From contig QWPU01000004.1 of NCBI GenBank assembly GCA_003671065.1, positions 14,592-25,927 on the forward strand: a DNA stretch of 11,336 nt. Reading direction: 5' to 3'. Source of the stretch: Planctomycetota bacterium (lineage in GTDB: Bacteria > Planctomycetota > Phycisphaerae > Phycisphaerales > SM1A02). Each line of letters opens with the position of its first letter. The stretch's first letter is position 1. This document shows, in pieces, positions 1 through 6,891 of this stretch. The position numbers were made by a program, and so were the translations under genes. The notes below the pieces were generated by a model. It ran no database searches. It was not told where the DNA came from and worked only from the letters and a program-made list of their open reading frames with translations.

Positions 1-31
1 CGTTACACTCTCGCCCCCACAGACACCCTTC

Positions 32-116
32 GCCGGTGTGGCGGAATTGGCAGACGCAGCGGATTCAAAATCCGCCGCCCTCTAAAGGCTTGCAGGTTCA
101 ATTCCTGTCACCGGCA
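32..116 (+). tRNA. tRNA-Leu (anticodon CAA)
   Basis: A complete class II tRNA can be folded by eye. The acceptor stem GCCGGTG (32-38) pairs with CACCGGC (109-115), with discriminator A at 116. The D-arm is typical of leucine tRNAs (GGCGGAATTGGCAGACGC). The anticodon stem GCGGA/TCCGC encloses the loop TTCAAAA, giving anticodon CAA, which reads UUG. A long variable arm containing GCCCTCTAAAGGC follows, as expected for Leu, and the T-loop is TTCAATT. The 3' CCA is not encoded, so it must be added by nucleotidyltransferase. Only 31 bases precede it in the window and I see no clear promoter there. Confidence 0.97.
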
Positions 117-125
117 CTCATATGA

Positions 126-158
126 CAACGCGCCCGATTGCGGGCGCGTTGTTGTGTT
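126..158 (+). terminator. Hairpin terminator of the tRNA-Leu gene
   Basis: Ten bases after the tRNA, an 11-bp perfect stem (126-136 with 141-151, CAACGCGCCCG against CGGGCGCGTTG) closes a four-base ATTG loop. It is followed by the T-rich run TTGTGTTT. This is a typical intrinsic terminator for a single-gene tRNA transcript, although the T-tract is interrupted. On the opposite strand no T-run follows the stem, so it probably does not serve guaB equally well. Confidence 0.75.
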
Positions 159-170
159 TCTGGCGTAGTG

Positions 171-203
171 CGTGCACGACACGGCTCAATCGCATCGTGC
201 GCG
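171..203 (-). terminator. Possible guaB 3' hairpin
   Basis: Just beyond the guaB stop codon, 195-203 and 171-179 can form a nine-pair stem with one mismatch and a 15-base loop. There is no T-run after it on the minus strand. It may mark the guaB transcript end or be chance in GC-rich DNA. Confidence 0.25.
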
Positions 204-217
204 AGTCGCGTCCCCCA

Positions 218-1711
218 CTACTCCGCGCGAATCGACGCGCTGTAGTTTGGTGCTTCTTTCGTAATCAGAATGTCGTGCGGATGATTCTCGACAATCGTCG
301 CGCCGCTCACGCGCACGAAGCGCGAGTTCTTTCGGAACTCTTCGAGCGTGCGACATCCGCAATAGCCCATCGAACTGCGCACGCCGCCAACCATTTGATA
401 GACGAAGTCGCTCAGCGCGCCGCGATACGCGACCATGCCTTCAACACCTTCAGGCACGAATTTGCGCGTGTCTTTGATCGCGGCTTGACCGTAGCGGTCC
501 CCTGATCCAGCGGCCATGGCGCCTTCGCTGCCCATGCCTCGATAGGTCTTGAATCGTCGACCACGATGCAGCACCACTTCACCAGGGCTCTCATCAAGAC
601 CCGCAAGCAGCGAGCCAATCATCACCACCGATGCTCCCGCTGCAATCGCCTTGGCGATGTCGCCTGATTGGCGCACGCCACCATCGGCAATGACGGGAAT
701 CCCTGCTTTTTCTGCAGCGCGGACGGCTTCCATGATTGCGGTGATCTGCGGCACGCCCACCCCCGTCACCACACGCGTCGTGCAAATCGAACCTGGTCCG
801 ATGCCAACCTTCACCGCATCAGCGCCCGCGTCAATGAGCGCCTTCGCGCCATCAGCGGTGCCGACATTGCCGCCGATGACTTCGATGTTGAAGCGCTTCT
901 TGATGCCTTCAATCGTCTCGATCACATTCTTCGAATGTCCATGCGCCGTATCAACCACGATCACATCGACTTCAGCCTCAACGAGTTTCTCCGCGCGTTC
1001 AAACTGCCGCACGCCAACCGCTGCACCAACGCGCAATCGTCCGCGACCATCACGGCACGCTGAAGGATGCGTGCGCACATTCTCAAGATCGCGCATGGTG
1101 ATGATGCCCTTGAGTCTGCGATTGCCATCAATGAGAATCAGTTTCTCCACGCGCGCGCGACTCATCAGCAGTTCAGCATCCGTTGGCCGCGTGTCAGGCG
1201 AGGCCGTCACGAGATTCTTCTGCGTCATCACTTCGCCGACCTTTGATTCACTCTTTCCGCCGAGAAACTTCATATCGCGGCGCGTGAGAATGCCCACGAC
1301 TTCTCCACGACTCGTTCCATCAAGCGTCACTGGGAAACCCGACACGCCATGTTCCGCCATCAAATGCGCAGCGCGACCAACAGTGTCATTGGGCGAAAGC
1401 GTGATCGGATCGACCACGACGCCGTGTTCGCTGCGCTTCACGCGCGCGACTTCACGAGCCTGCAACTCAGGCGTCATGTTCTTATGAATGATTCCCATGC
1501 CGCCCTCTTGCGCGAGCGCGATGGCCAGCGTGCCTTCAGTCACCGTGTCCATCGGCGCGCTGATGAGCGGGATGCGCAACTGAATGCGATTGGTCAGACG
1601 CGTCGAAGTATCGACGAGGTCTGGCGTGAGATCGCTGTACGCGGGAATCAGGAGGACATCATCGAAGGTGATGCCTTCGAGCGTGATTTTGCTTTCCGAC
1701 ATGCGTTCCAT
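218..1711 (-). CDS. guaB: Inosine-5'-monophosphate dehydrogenase
   Basis: A cytosolic enzyme that oxidises IMP to XMP with NAD+, the first committed and rate-limiting step of GMP synthesis. The N-terminus KITLEGITFDDVLLIPAYSD is a classic IMPDH start. Two CBS domains lie at about residues 96-148 and 158-213, inserted in the TIM barrel in the usual place. The active-site loop GPGSICTTR has the catalytic Cys310, GGNV is at 280-283, IADGGVR at about 341-347, and the mobile-flap Arg-Tyr pair (DRYGQ) at 406-407. Length of 497 residues suits the family (E. coli about 488), with nothing missing. Start choice: ATG at 1711 lies seven bases after a candidate -10 box, suggesting a leaderless mRNA. ATG at 1702, with a close GGA, is the alternative, and a GTG at 1732 is unlikely because it lies inside that promoter. 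It is transcribed convergently with the tRNA and divergently from pilT. Confidence 0.97.
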   Translation of the reverse strand: MERMSESKITLEGITFDDVLLIPAYSDLTPDLVDTSTRLTNRIQLRIPLISAPMDTVTEGTLAIALAQEGGMGIIHKNMTPELQAREVARVKRSEHGVVVDPITLSPNDTVGRAAHLMAEHGVSGFPVTLDGTSRGEVVGILTRRDMKFLGGKSESKVGEVMTQKNLVTASPDTRPTDAELLMSRARVEKLILIDGNRRLKGIITMRDLENVRTHPSACRDGRGRLRVGAAVGVRQFERAEKLVEAEVDVIVVDTAHGHSKNVIETIEGIKKRFNIEVIGGNVGTADGAKALIDAGADAVKVGIGPGSICTTRVVTGVGVPQITAIMEAVRAAEKAGIPVIADGGVRQSGDIAKAIAAGASVVMIGSLLAGLDESPGEVVLHRGRRFKTYRGMGSEGAMAAGSGDRYGQAAIKDTRKFVPEGVEGMVAYRGALSDFVYQMVGGVRSSMGYCGCRTLEEFRKNSRFVRVSGATIVENHPHDILITKEAPNYSASIRAE

Positions 1712-1717
1712 TGGTGG

Positions 1718-1746
1718 ATGATGCAGTCCCACCGCTCACTCGTCAA
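1718..1746 (-). promoter_or_regulatory. Candidate sigma70-type promoter of guaB
   Basis: Reading the minus strand, TTGACG (1746-1741, 5/6 match to the -35 consensus) and CATCAT (1723-1718, 4/6 match to the -10) are separated by exactly 17 bases. A start site seven bases downstream would fall on the A of the ATG at 1711, so the message would have no leader. No Shine-Dalgarno sequence stands in front of that ATG, which agrees with leaderless initiation. Assigned by eye from consensus only. Confidence 0.5.
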
Positions 1747-1789
1747 CCGCACTTTCGTTGGAGCCGATGTTTCGGTAACCTGCGGTGCT

Positions 1790-1828
1790 CCCCGCATGTG
1801 CGTGGGGTGAGGGCGTTCTGTTCGCCCT
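1790..1828 (+). promoter_or_regulatory. Two tandem small hairpins upstream of pilT
   Basis: In the guaB/pilT spacer, 1790-1795 pairs with 1802-1807 (CCCCGC with GCGTGGGG region, one G-T wobble, six-base loop). Directly after, AGGGCG 1810-1815 pairs with CGCCCT 1823-1828 around a seven-base loop. The pair ends 46 bases before the pilT start. They could be a leader structure of the pilT operon or an operator region. No convincing promoter for pilT was found near them, and no T-run follows, so a terminator is unlikely. Confidence 0.3.
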
Positions 1829-1874
1829 TCGGCCCGACGCACGACACTTCAGCAAGCACTCTTGAGGCAACCGC

Positions 1875-3038
1875 ATGGCAGGATCCCGTAACGAACTGCT
1901 CGTTCCACTTTCGATCGCCCACCGTGGCACTAAACCAGGTGAAGGCAAGGCTGCTTGGATCTCTTGGCTTGACGCGATCATTCGCGTCGAAGGATCCGAT
2001 TTGATTGTGAAGAGCGGGTTGCGTCCGCGTGTGCGCCACCGTGGCATTCTGAAAGATCTCGAAACGGCCGTCTGCACGCCAGACCTCATGATGCAAGTGG
2101 CGAAGGACATCCTTGACCCGAACCAGATCAACTTTTTCACTGGTCACGGTTCCATCGATTTCGCGTATGACTACGAGCGCGAAGGCGATCCTGAAGGCAC
2201 GAAATCGCGTCGTTTCCGCGTGAATCTCTTCATGGCGCGCGGCAATCCTTCGCTCGCGGCTCGTCTCATCACTAGCAACATCAAGAAGTTCGAAGAGTTG
2301 TATCTACCGCCGATCCTCGGTGATGTGTCGATGGCGGCGCAAGGGCTGATCCTCTTTTCGGGCGTGACTGGTTCGGGCAAGTCAACCTCGATTGCTTCGA
2401 TGATCGACTATGTGAATCAACGCAAAAAGGTCCACATCATCACGATTGAGGATCCGATCGAGTATGTCTTCATCGATGCGAAAGCAACGATCAATCAGCG
2501 TGAAATCGGCATCGATGCCACGAACTTCAACGATGCACTCCGCGCGCTCGTGCGTGAGAATCCTGATGTTGTGCTCGTCGGCGAAATGCGCGACTACGAA
2601 ACCTTCGAAGCAGCTATTCGCGCCGCAGAAACAGGCCACTTGGTCTTCGGAACCATCCACGCGTCGAGCGCGTGGCAGACATTTGGTCGTATCTACGACT
2701 TGTTTCCTGAGAATGAGCGCGATCAGATTCGGAAGTTGCTCGCGTACAACCTTCGCGCGATTGTCTATCAGAAGTTGTTGCCAACGCTGCATGCACACAT
2801 CGCGCGCATTCCAGCGCTTGAAATTCTGATCAACACGCCGGCAGTGCAGAAGTATGTGCTGGAAGGCCGCGAAGGCGAGATTCTCGACCTCATCAAGCAG
2901 GGTCACGATGAAGGCATGCTTGACTTCACGACCGCGCTTGTGCGCCTCGTCGAAGACCAGATGATTCACCAACGCGTGGCCCTCGAAGCCACTCCGAAAC
3001 CAGAAGAACTGAAGATGCGCCTGAAGGGCATCGGCTAA
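1875..3038 (+). CDS. PilT-family (type IV pilus retraction type) ATPase
   Basis: A cytoplasmic hexameric secretion-superfamily ATPase which, in characterised relatives, powers disassembly of type IV pili at the inner-membrane platform. All hallmarks are present: an N-terminal PAS-like region with SDLIVKSG (residues 41-48, equivalent to the SDLH motif), Walker A GVTGSGKST (163-171), Asp box IITIEDPIEYV (188-198), Walker B DPVV-type segment NPDVVLVGEMRD (229-240) and His box TGHLVFGTIHA (253-263). GEMRDYET is closer to PilT than to PilU (usually GEIRD). At 387 residues it is slightly longer than typical PilT, the extra being an N-terminal tail of about 25 residues and a short C-terminal tail. 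The start has GAGG seven bases upstream (1864-1867). It is the first gene of a probable three-gene operon with a degenerate GspE homologue and a CvpA-like protein. No pilin gene is near, so the exact machine it drives is unknown. Confidence 0.9.
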   Translation: MAGSRNELLVPLSIAHRGTKPGEGKAAWISWLDAIIRVEGSDLIVKSGLRPRVRHRGILKDLETAVCTPDLMMQVAKDILDPNQINFFTGHGSIDFAYDYEREGDPEGTKSRRFRVNLFMARGNPSLAARLITSNIKKFEELYLPPILGDVSMAAQGLILFSGVTGSGKSTSIASMIDYVNQRKKVHIITIEDPIEYVFIDAKATINQREIGIDATNFNDALRALVRENPDVVLVGEMRDYETFEAAIRAAETGHLVFGTIHASSAWQTFGRIYDLFPENERDQIRKLLAYNLRAIVYQKLLPTLHAHIARIPALEILINTPAVQKYVLEGREGEILDLIKQGHDEGMLDFTTALVRLVEDQMIHQRVALEATPKPEELKMRLKGIG

Positions 3039-3134
3039 GAGAGGTCGTGGCTGCGCGGAGTTTTTCCGCAACAAGCCCTGCTTCGCCCGCGAACTGTCCC
3101 TCACACTCACGCGAATCGCGCACGAGCGTTCACT

Positions 3135-4850
3135 ATGCAAGACATAACTCTCTCCGCCCTGTCGACGACTTCATTGCCGAGCGCGATCCTCGCTGATGGC
3201 ATGATCGTCATGAGTATCGCCAAGCCGATTCTCCTCACGCTTTCCTTTGCCGCGTATCTGCGCTTTGTCGCGCGTTTCGAAAGCGACGCGCGCATGTTCA
3301 ACTTGCCCGTAGTCGCATGGAACTTCGCCTACCTCGCGGCGGCGCTGCTTGCGCTTGCCTCGGTCCTGCTTATTCCGATCTTTTGGATCGGCTGGATCCT
3401 CGCGCTTGGCGTGTTGATCGGCACGATGTTCGCATACATGAACTACCGAAATGCGCGGGTTCCTGCAGGGCGCGAGTACAAACTCTCCTTCGATGCCTTC
3501 GCCAAGGTCATGGCCGCGCGCAAGATCGCGAGTGCTGAACGCGCCGCCAGCGTCCTGTTCTCACGACCCAATGGTTCGAAGGAACCTGTGCCACAGAAAG
3601 AGGACGCGACGCTTGCAACCTATCTCGCCCTTGAAAGCATCCTGGTGGGACCGATCGGTGCGCGCGCGAGCCGCGTCGATGTTGTGTCGGGTCAAGCTGG
3701 TGTCGGCGTCAGCATGCTCGTCGATGGCGTTCGCACCAAGTGTGAATCGCTCACGCCTGAACTCGGCAACGCCGCGATCGACATGCTTAAGCGCATCGCA
3801 GGCCTTGATGTCGCGGATCGACGCCGTCGCCAAGGCGGCTCGTGCACCGTTGAAGGCGGCGGAGGCAAGACCAAACTGTCAGTGACCACCTTCGGTTCGA
3901 GCACTGGGCAAACCATCCGCATTGACTTCGATCGTGAAGCACGATTGGGCAAGGCGTTCGAAACGATCGGGCTCGCACCCGCGCAACTCCTCGCGCTGCG
4001 CGAGTTTGAAATCCCGGCGAAGCGTATCGGCGTGATTCTTGTGAGCGCGCCCGCAGGTCAAGGTCTGACGACGCTTGGCATCGCGCTGATCTCGCGCCAC
4101 GATGCGTACACGAGCAACATTAAGACGCTCGAGCGCGAGTTGGTCTATCGCGTTGAAGGCGCGGATCACAAGCTGTTTGCGCCTGAACCAGGCAGTGATG
4201 ATTACGCCGCCATGCTCACGCGCATGATTCGTCGCGACCCTGATGTCGTGCTTGCTGCTGATGTGTCGGAAGCGGGTTCAGCGAAAGCCGCTGCGCTTGC
4301 GGGCATGGCGTCTCCGCTGGTGTATGTCCTCATTCCTGCGGACAGCATGGCCACAACCATCGCAACATGGATGCAGGCTGTGGGAGATCCGAAGGTCGCA
4401 ACGCGCTGCTTGAGTGCCGTGATTCATCAACGACTCATCCGAACACTGTGTCCGAATTGCAAGAGTCCCTTCACTCCCGCACCTGAGCAAGCGAAGAAAC
4501 TCGGGATCCCTAGCGGCAAAGAGATCGAACTCTTCCGTCCGAGTGGAAAGGTGCAAGTGAAGAACCGCATCGAAGACTGTCCTGTCTGTCAAGGCGTCGG
4601 ATACTTCGGTCAAACAGGCGTCTTCGAAGTGCTCACGCTTGATGACGAGGGACGCAAGTTGCTCGCTGAAAACGATTTCCGCACGGCCTACGCGCGCGGC
4701 ATTCGCGAGCAGAAGATGATTCAGTTGCAGGAAGCTGCGCTCTACAAGGCGCGTGATGGATCGACGAGTCTCGAAGAGGTTCAACGCATCTTTGCGCCGA
4801 AGCAATCGTCGAATCCAGCATCGGTGAAAGCCTCTCCGACAAAAGCCTGA
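3135..4850 (+). CDS. Membrane-anchored, catalytically degenerate GspE/PilB-like pseudo-ATPase
   Basis: A 571-residue homologue of type II secretion/type IV pilus assembly ATPases that appears to have lost catalysis. Residues 22-105 hold two or three hydrophobic spans (about 24-45, 58-80, 82-103), which standard GspE/PilB lack. Residues 160-270 match the GspE N2 domain (ALESILVGPIGARASRVDVV, LVDGVR, IAGLDVADRR). The C-terminal domain is degenerate: Walker A reads APAGQGLTT (305-313) with Leu311 in place of lysine; the Asp box reads TLERELVY; Walker B reads DPDVVLAADVSE (368-379) with Asp376 for Glu; the His box reads ASPLVYVLIPAD (392-403) with both histidines replaced by proline. The zinc-type tetracysteine is kept (CPNC 439-442, CPVC 482-485) followed by GQTGVFEVL. 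The reading frame is clean, so it is not a pseudogene. Start 3135 has only a weak GAG upstream; ATG 3201 is possible. Likely a structural partner for PilT, by inference. Confidence 0.85.
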   Translation: MQDITLSALSTTSLPSAILADGMIVMSIAKPILLTLSFAAYLRFVARFESDARMFNLPVVAWNFAYLAAALLALASVLLIPIFWIGWILALGVLIGTMFAYMNYRNARVPAGREYKLSFDAFAKVMAARKIASAERAASVLFSRPNGSKEPVPQKEDATLATYLALESILVGPIGARASRVDVVSGQAGVGVSMLVDGVRTKCESLTPELGNAAIDMLKRIAGLDVADRRRRQGGSCTVEGGGGKTKLSVTTFGSSTGQTIRIDFDREARLGKAFETIGLAPAQLLALREFEIPAKRIGVILVSAPAGQGLTTLGIALISRHDAYTSNIKTLERELVYRVEGADHKLFAPEPGSDDYAAMLTRMIRRDPDVVLAADVSEAGSAKAAALAGMASPLVYVLIPADSMATTIATWMQAVGDPKVATRCLSAVIHQRLIRTLCPNCKSPFTPAPEQAKKLGIPSGKEIELFRPSGKVQVKNRIEDCPVCQGVGYFGQTGVFEVLTLDDEGRKLLAENDFRTAYARGIREQKMIQLQEAALYKARDGSTSLEEVQRIFAPKQSSNPASVKASPTKA

Positions 4851-4930
4851 ACCGATCGCCTTCATCTGTCACGACACGACTCAACACGCCACGCGCCACG
4901 CGCTTCAACTGACCCTCTCGGAATCCTCAC

Positions 4931-6610
4931 ATGGAATCTATTTTCAACATTCTCGTCATCGCGTTCATCGCTCTCATCGCCTATTGGTGGGCGAATCAGG
5001 GGATTCTGAGCGCGTTGCTCCACCTCATCTGCGTCATCGCAGCAGGTGCGCTCGCCTTTGCAGGCTGGGAGCCGATCTCGCACATTTTCCTCAATGCAGG
5101 CGCCATGACGCCCTACGCGTGGGGCATTGGATTGCTGCTCCCGTTTGCGGTCTACCTGTTTGTGCTTCGTCTGATTGCTGACAAACTCGCGCCAGACAAC
5201 CTCAATTTTCCGCACTTGGCGGGCCTTGGCATCGGCGGCGTGCTCGGTATCTGCGCAGGCGTCTTGACGGTTGGCATCAGCATCATTGGTGCAGGTCACA
5301 CGCACTCGGGCAATCAGATTCTCAATGTCCAAGGTGCCGTTCGCACCGCGACCAATCGCGGACAGCCTGATTTTTCCGTGGCAGCGTTGTGGATTCCTGC
5401 TCACACGATCACGGCGAATTTCTTCTCGTTCCTGTCCACGACTTCGCTGCGACCAACGCTGACGAATCCCACGCTTGCCTCGGAGTTTCCAACCCTCGAC
5501 ACCCAAGCGCTCGGACTCTTCCGCGACACCTATGTCAAGGATGGTCGCATTGCGCGCACTGCTGTGAAGCCTGGAACGATCACGATTCAGAACGCGATTC
5601 TCGTGCCGGACTTCGTGAGCCCTGGCGTCCCACCGATGGCGGCGTATGTCGTGCGCCTTCACTTTGAAGTGACTGCTGCGACTGACGGAACGAACTTCGC
5701 GCTGAGTGCCTCGCAGTTTCGCCTTGTTGGAAAGGTACGCGCGGGCTCAGGCCCTGGCAGCGGTATCGCGTATCCAACCGCGTGGGGACAACTCAATCAG
5801 AACGGCGGCAGCAGTATGTATGTCTTCGACGACAAGTCGCACTACATCACTGGTGTTGCAGGAACGCAGACGCTTGACGCCGCGCTGGTGTTTCCCGCCT
5901 CGGCATTTGCGCAAGGTGATGCGCCCCGCTTCTTGCAAGCGATGGGACTTCGACTGCCGTTTCCAACAATTGCGACAGCGTCAACGCTGGTGGACGCGAT
6001 GATGTTGGTGATGGGTGATCAAGCCGCCGCGGCACCTGTGATTCCTAACGATGTGCCGCTGATCAATCCGAGCGATCTGGCAATGACCGACTCGCTGCAG
6101 CCCGCCAATGCTGACCTCAACTCGCTGCCCCCTGGAGTGAAGACCAAAGATGGCAACTGGCTGTTCTCAGGCAACGGCGATTTCGAGCAAGGTGGCTTCC
6201 GCGGCAACAAGAGCGTCGTCATCAAGGGCATTTGGGCCAGCGCGGACACTCGCGTTGTGCGACTCAACATGTCGCGTGGCGGCACGAGTTCCATTGATGT
6301 GTGGAACGACTCGAACAAGATTCGCGAGAAGGTCGGCGAGTCCGCTCGTCTCAGCCTCGTTGATGACTACGGGCGGTCGTACTACCCGATCGGCTACATC
6401 CATGTCACCAAGAGCGGCGATCGGCGCGTGACTATCTGGCTCGATCGCTCGGCGCCGTTTGAGATCCAGTCTTTTCCGAATCTCTCCTCGGCTGGCACCG
6501 ATGAACTGTTCTGCTTGTTCGCGCCCGCGGCCGGCCGCAAGATCGTCGGCGTCAAGTTCGGCGACGAGTGGATTGCGCGCGCAGATCTGTCGATCGTCCC
6601 GAAGGTCTGA
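4931..6610 (+). CDS. CvpA-like membrane protein with large beta-rich C-terminal region
   Basis: A 559-residue protein, third in the pilT operon. The N-terminus has about four hydrophobic spans (roughly residues 5-22, 24-45, 62-83, 96-122). The pattern NQGILSALLHLICVIAAGAL and the glycine-rich last span resemble the CvpA family, whose typical members are only about 160-200 residues. Residues 130-365 and 400-559 are soluble, rich in alternating hydrophobic residues and probably outside the membrane. Segments such as AAYVVRLHFEVTA...SQFRLVGK (237-268) and SARLSLVDDYGRSYYPIGYI (471-490) look like immunoglobulin-type beta-sandwiches of the DUF4352 kind. A Pro/Ala-rich linker (365-402) separates the two halves. 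No catalytic motif is recognisable. GGAA lies seven bases before the ATG. The domain assignment is tentative; the function is unknown. Operon position suggests it works with the PilT/pseudo-GspE pair. Confidence 0.7.
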   Translation: MESIFNILVIAFIALIAYWWANQGILSALLHLICVIAAGALAFAGWEPISHIFLNAGAMTPYAWGIGLLLPFAVYLFVLRLIADKLAPDNLNFPHLAGLGIGGVLGICAGVLTVGISIIGAGHTHSGNQILNVQGAVRTATNRGQPDFSVAALWIPAHTITANFFSFLSTTSLRPTLTNPTLASEFPTLDTQALGLFRDTYVKDGRIARTAVKPGTITIQNAILVPDFVSPGVPPMAAYVVRLHFEVTAATDGTNFALSASQFRLVGKVRAGSGPGSGIAYPTAWGQLNQNGGSSMYVFDDKSHYITGVAGTQTLDAALVFPASAFAQGDAPRFLQAMGLRLPFPTIATASTLVDAMMLVMGDQAAAAPVIPNDVPLINPSDLAMTDSLQPANADLNSLPPGVKTKDGNWLFSGNGDFEQGGFRGNKSVVIKGIWASADTRVVRLNMSRGGTSSIDVWNDSNKIREKVGESARLSLVDDYGRSYYPIGYIHVTKSGDRRVTIWLDRSAPFEIQSFPNLSSAGTDELFCLFAPAAGRKIVGVKFGDEWIARADLSIVPKV

Positions 6611-6623
6611 GTGACGCGGTGAG

Positions 6624-6655
6624 CATGGCTGCGGACATGGCTGCGGACATGGCTA
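6624..6655 (+). repeat. 12-base tandem repeat (2.7 copies)
   Basis: The unit CATGGCTGCGGA occurs perfectly at 6624-6635 and 6636-6647, followed by a partial copy CATGGCTA (6648-6655). It begins 14 bases after the stop of the CvpA-like gene and each unit contains an ATG. Confidence 0.9.
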
Positions 6656-6686
6656 AACACATCACGACATCACGCGAACCAACAAC

Positions 6687-6714
6687 TTGAAAATAGTTGT
6701 GGGAGAAATGTAGT
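6687..6714 (+). promoter_or_regulatory. Candidate promoter upstream of yraN
   Basis: TTGAAA (6687-6692, 5/6 to the -35 consensus) and TGTAGT (6709-6714, 4/6 to the -10) are separated by 16 bases in the AT-rich part of the spacer. Transcription would begin near 6721, leaving a leader of about 170 bases before the yraN ATG. The -35 overlaps a small stem-loop (6682-6700). By eye only. Confidence 0.35.
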
Positions 6715-6781
6715 ACGTCGATGGTTTGCTGAAATCGTGTGCGATGATGTGAACAGACATGAGATCAAGTATGCGATGCAC

Positions 6782-6829
6782 CGCGTCATGATTGATGTCA
6801 ATTGATGTCACATAGATGCCATGATCGCG
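6782..6829. repeat. 10-base direct repeat inside an imperfect inverted repeat
   Basis: ATTGATGTCA is repeated perfectly in tandem (6791-6800, 6801-6810). It is flanked by arms CGCGTCATG (6782-6790) and CATGATCGCG (6820-6829), which are inverted copies apart from one inserted base. The arrangement could be a protein-binding site or a hairpin in the yraN leader. Confidence 0.6.
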
Positions 6830-6891
6830 CTGTTGCGACGGGCGAGGGATGAGTGCTTCGGTGCGCGTGTGGACAACGAAGGGAGTCAGGA

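Larger units (their letters stand above)
6611..6891. other. Repeat-bearing intergenic spacer
   Basis: These 281 bases lie between the CvpA-like gene and yraN. They contain a 12-base tandem repeat, a tiny possible ORF (6625-6690), a 6-bp stem-loop ACAACT/AGTTGT (6682-6700), a candidate promoter and a 10-base tandem repeat flanked by inverted arms. The middle (about 6670-6820) is noticeably more AT-rich than the surrounding genes, as expected of a regulatory region. No convincing intrinsic terminator for the upstream operon was found. Confidence 0.6.

Noticed and set aside
32..158. tRNA-Leu as an integration site for a mobile element
   Set aside because: No integrase gene and no repeated tRNA 3' end was seen elsewhere in the window.
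549..1487. A 312-codon open frame on the plus strand opposite guaB
   Set aside because: It lies wholly antisense to a well-conserved IMPDH and its translation is low-complexity Ser/Thr/Arg/Pro-rich, as expected from the complement of a GC-rich gene.
3055..3069. Hairpin GCGGA/TCCGC with T-rich loop between pilT and the pseudo-GspE gene
   Set aside because: It has only five pairs and the T-run is in the loop rather than after the stem, so it is not a credible terminator.
2382..3140. A 252-codon minus-strand frame opposite pilT
   Set aside because: It is a shadow of the PilT frame, which carries all four ATPase motifs.
4862..5662. A 266-codon minus-strand frame opposite the CvpA-like gene
   Set aside because: Its translation is rich in Arg, Asp and His without hydrophobic core patterning; the plus frame has clear membrane spans and a Shine-Dalgarno site.
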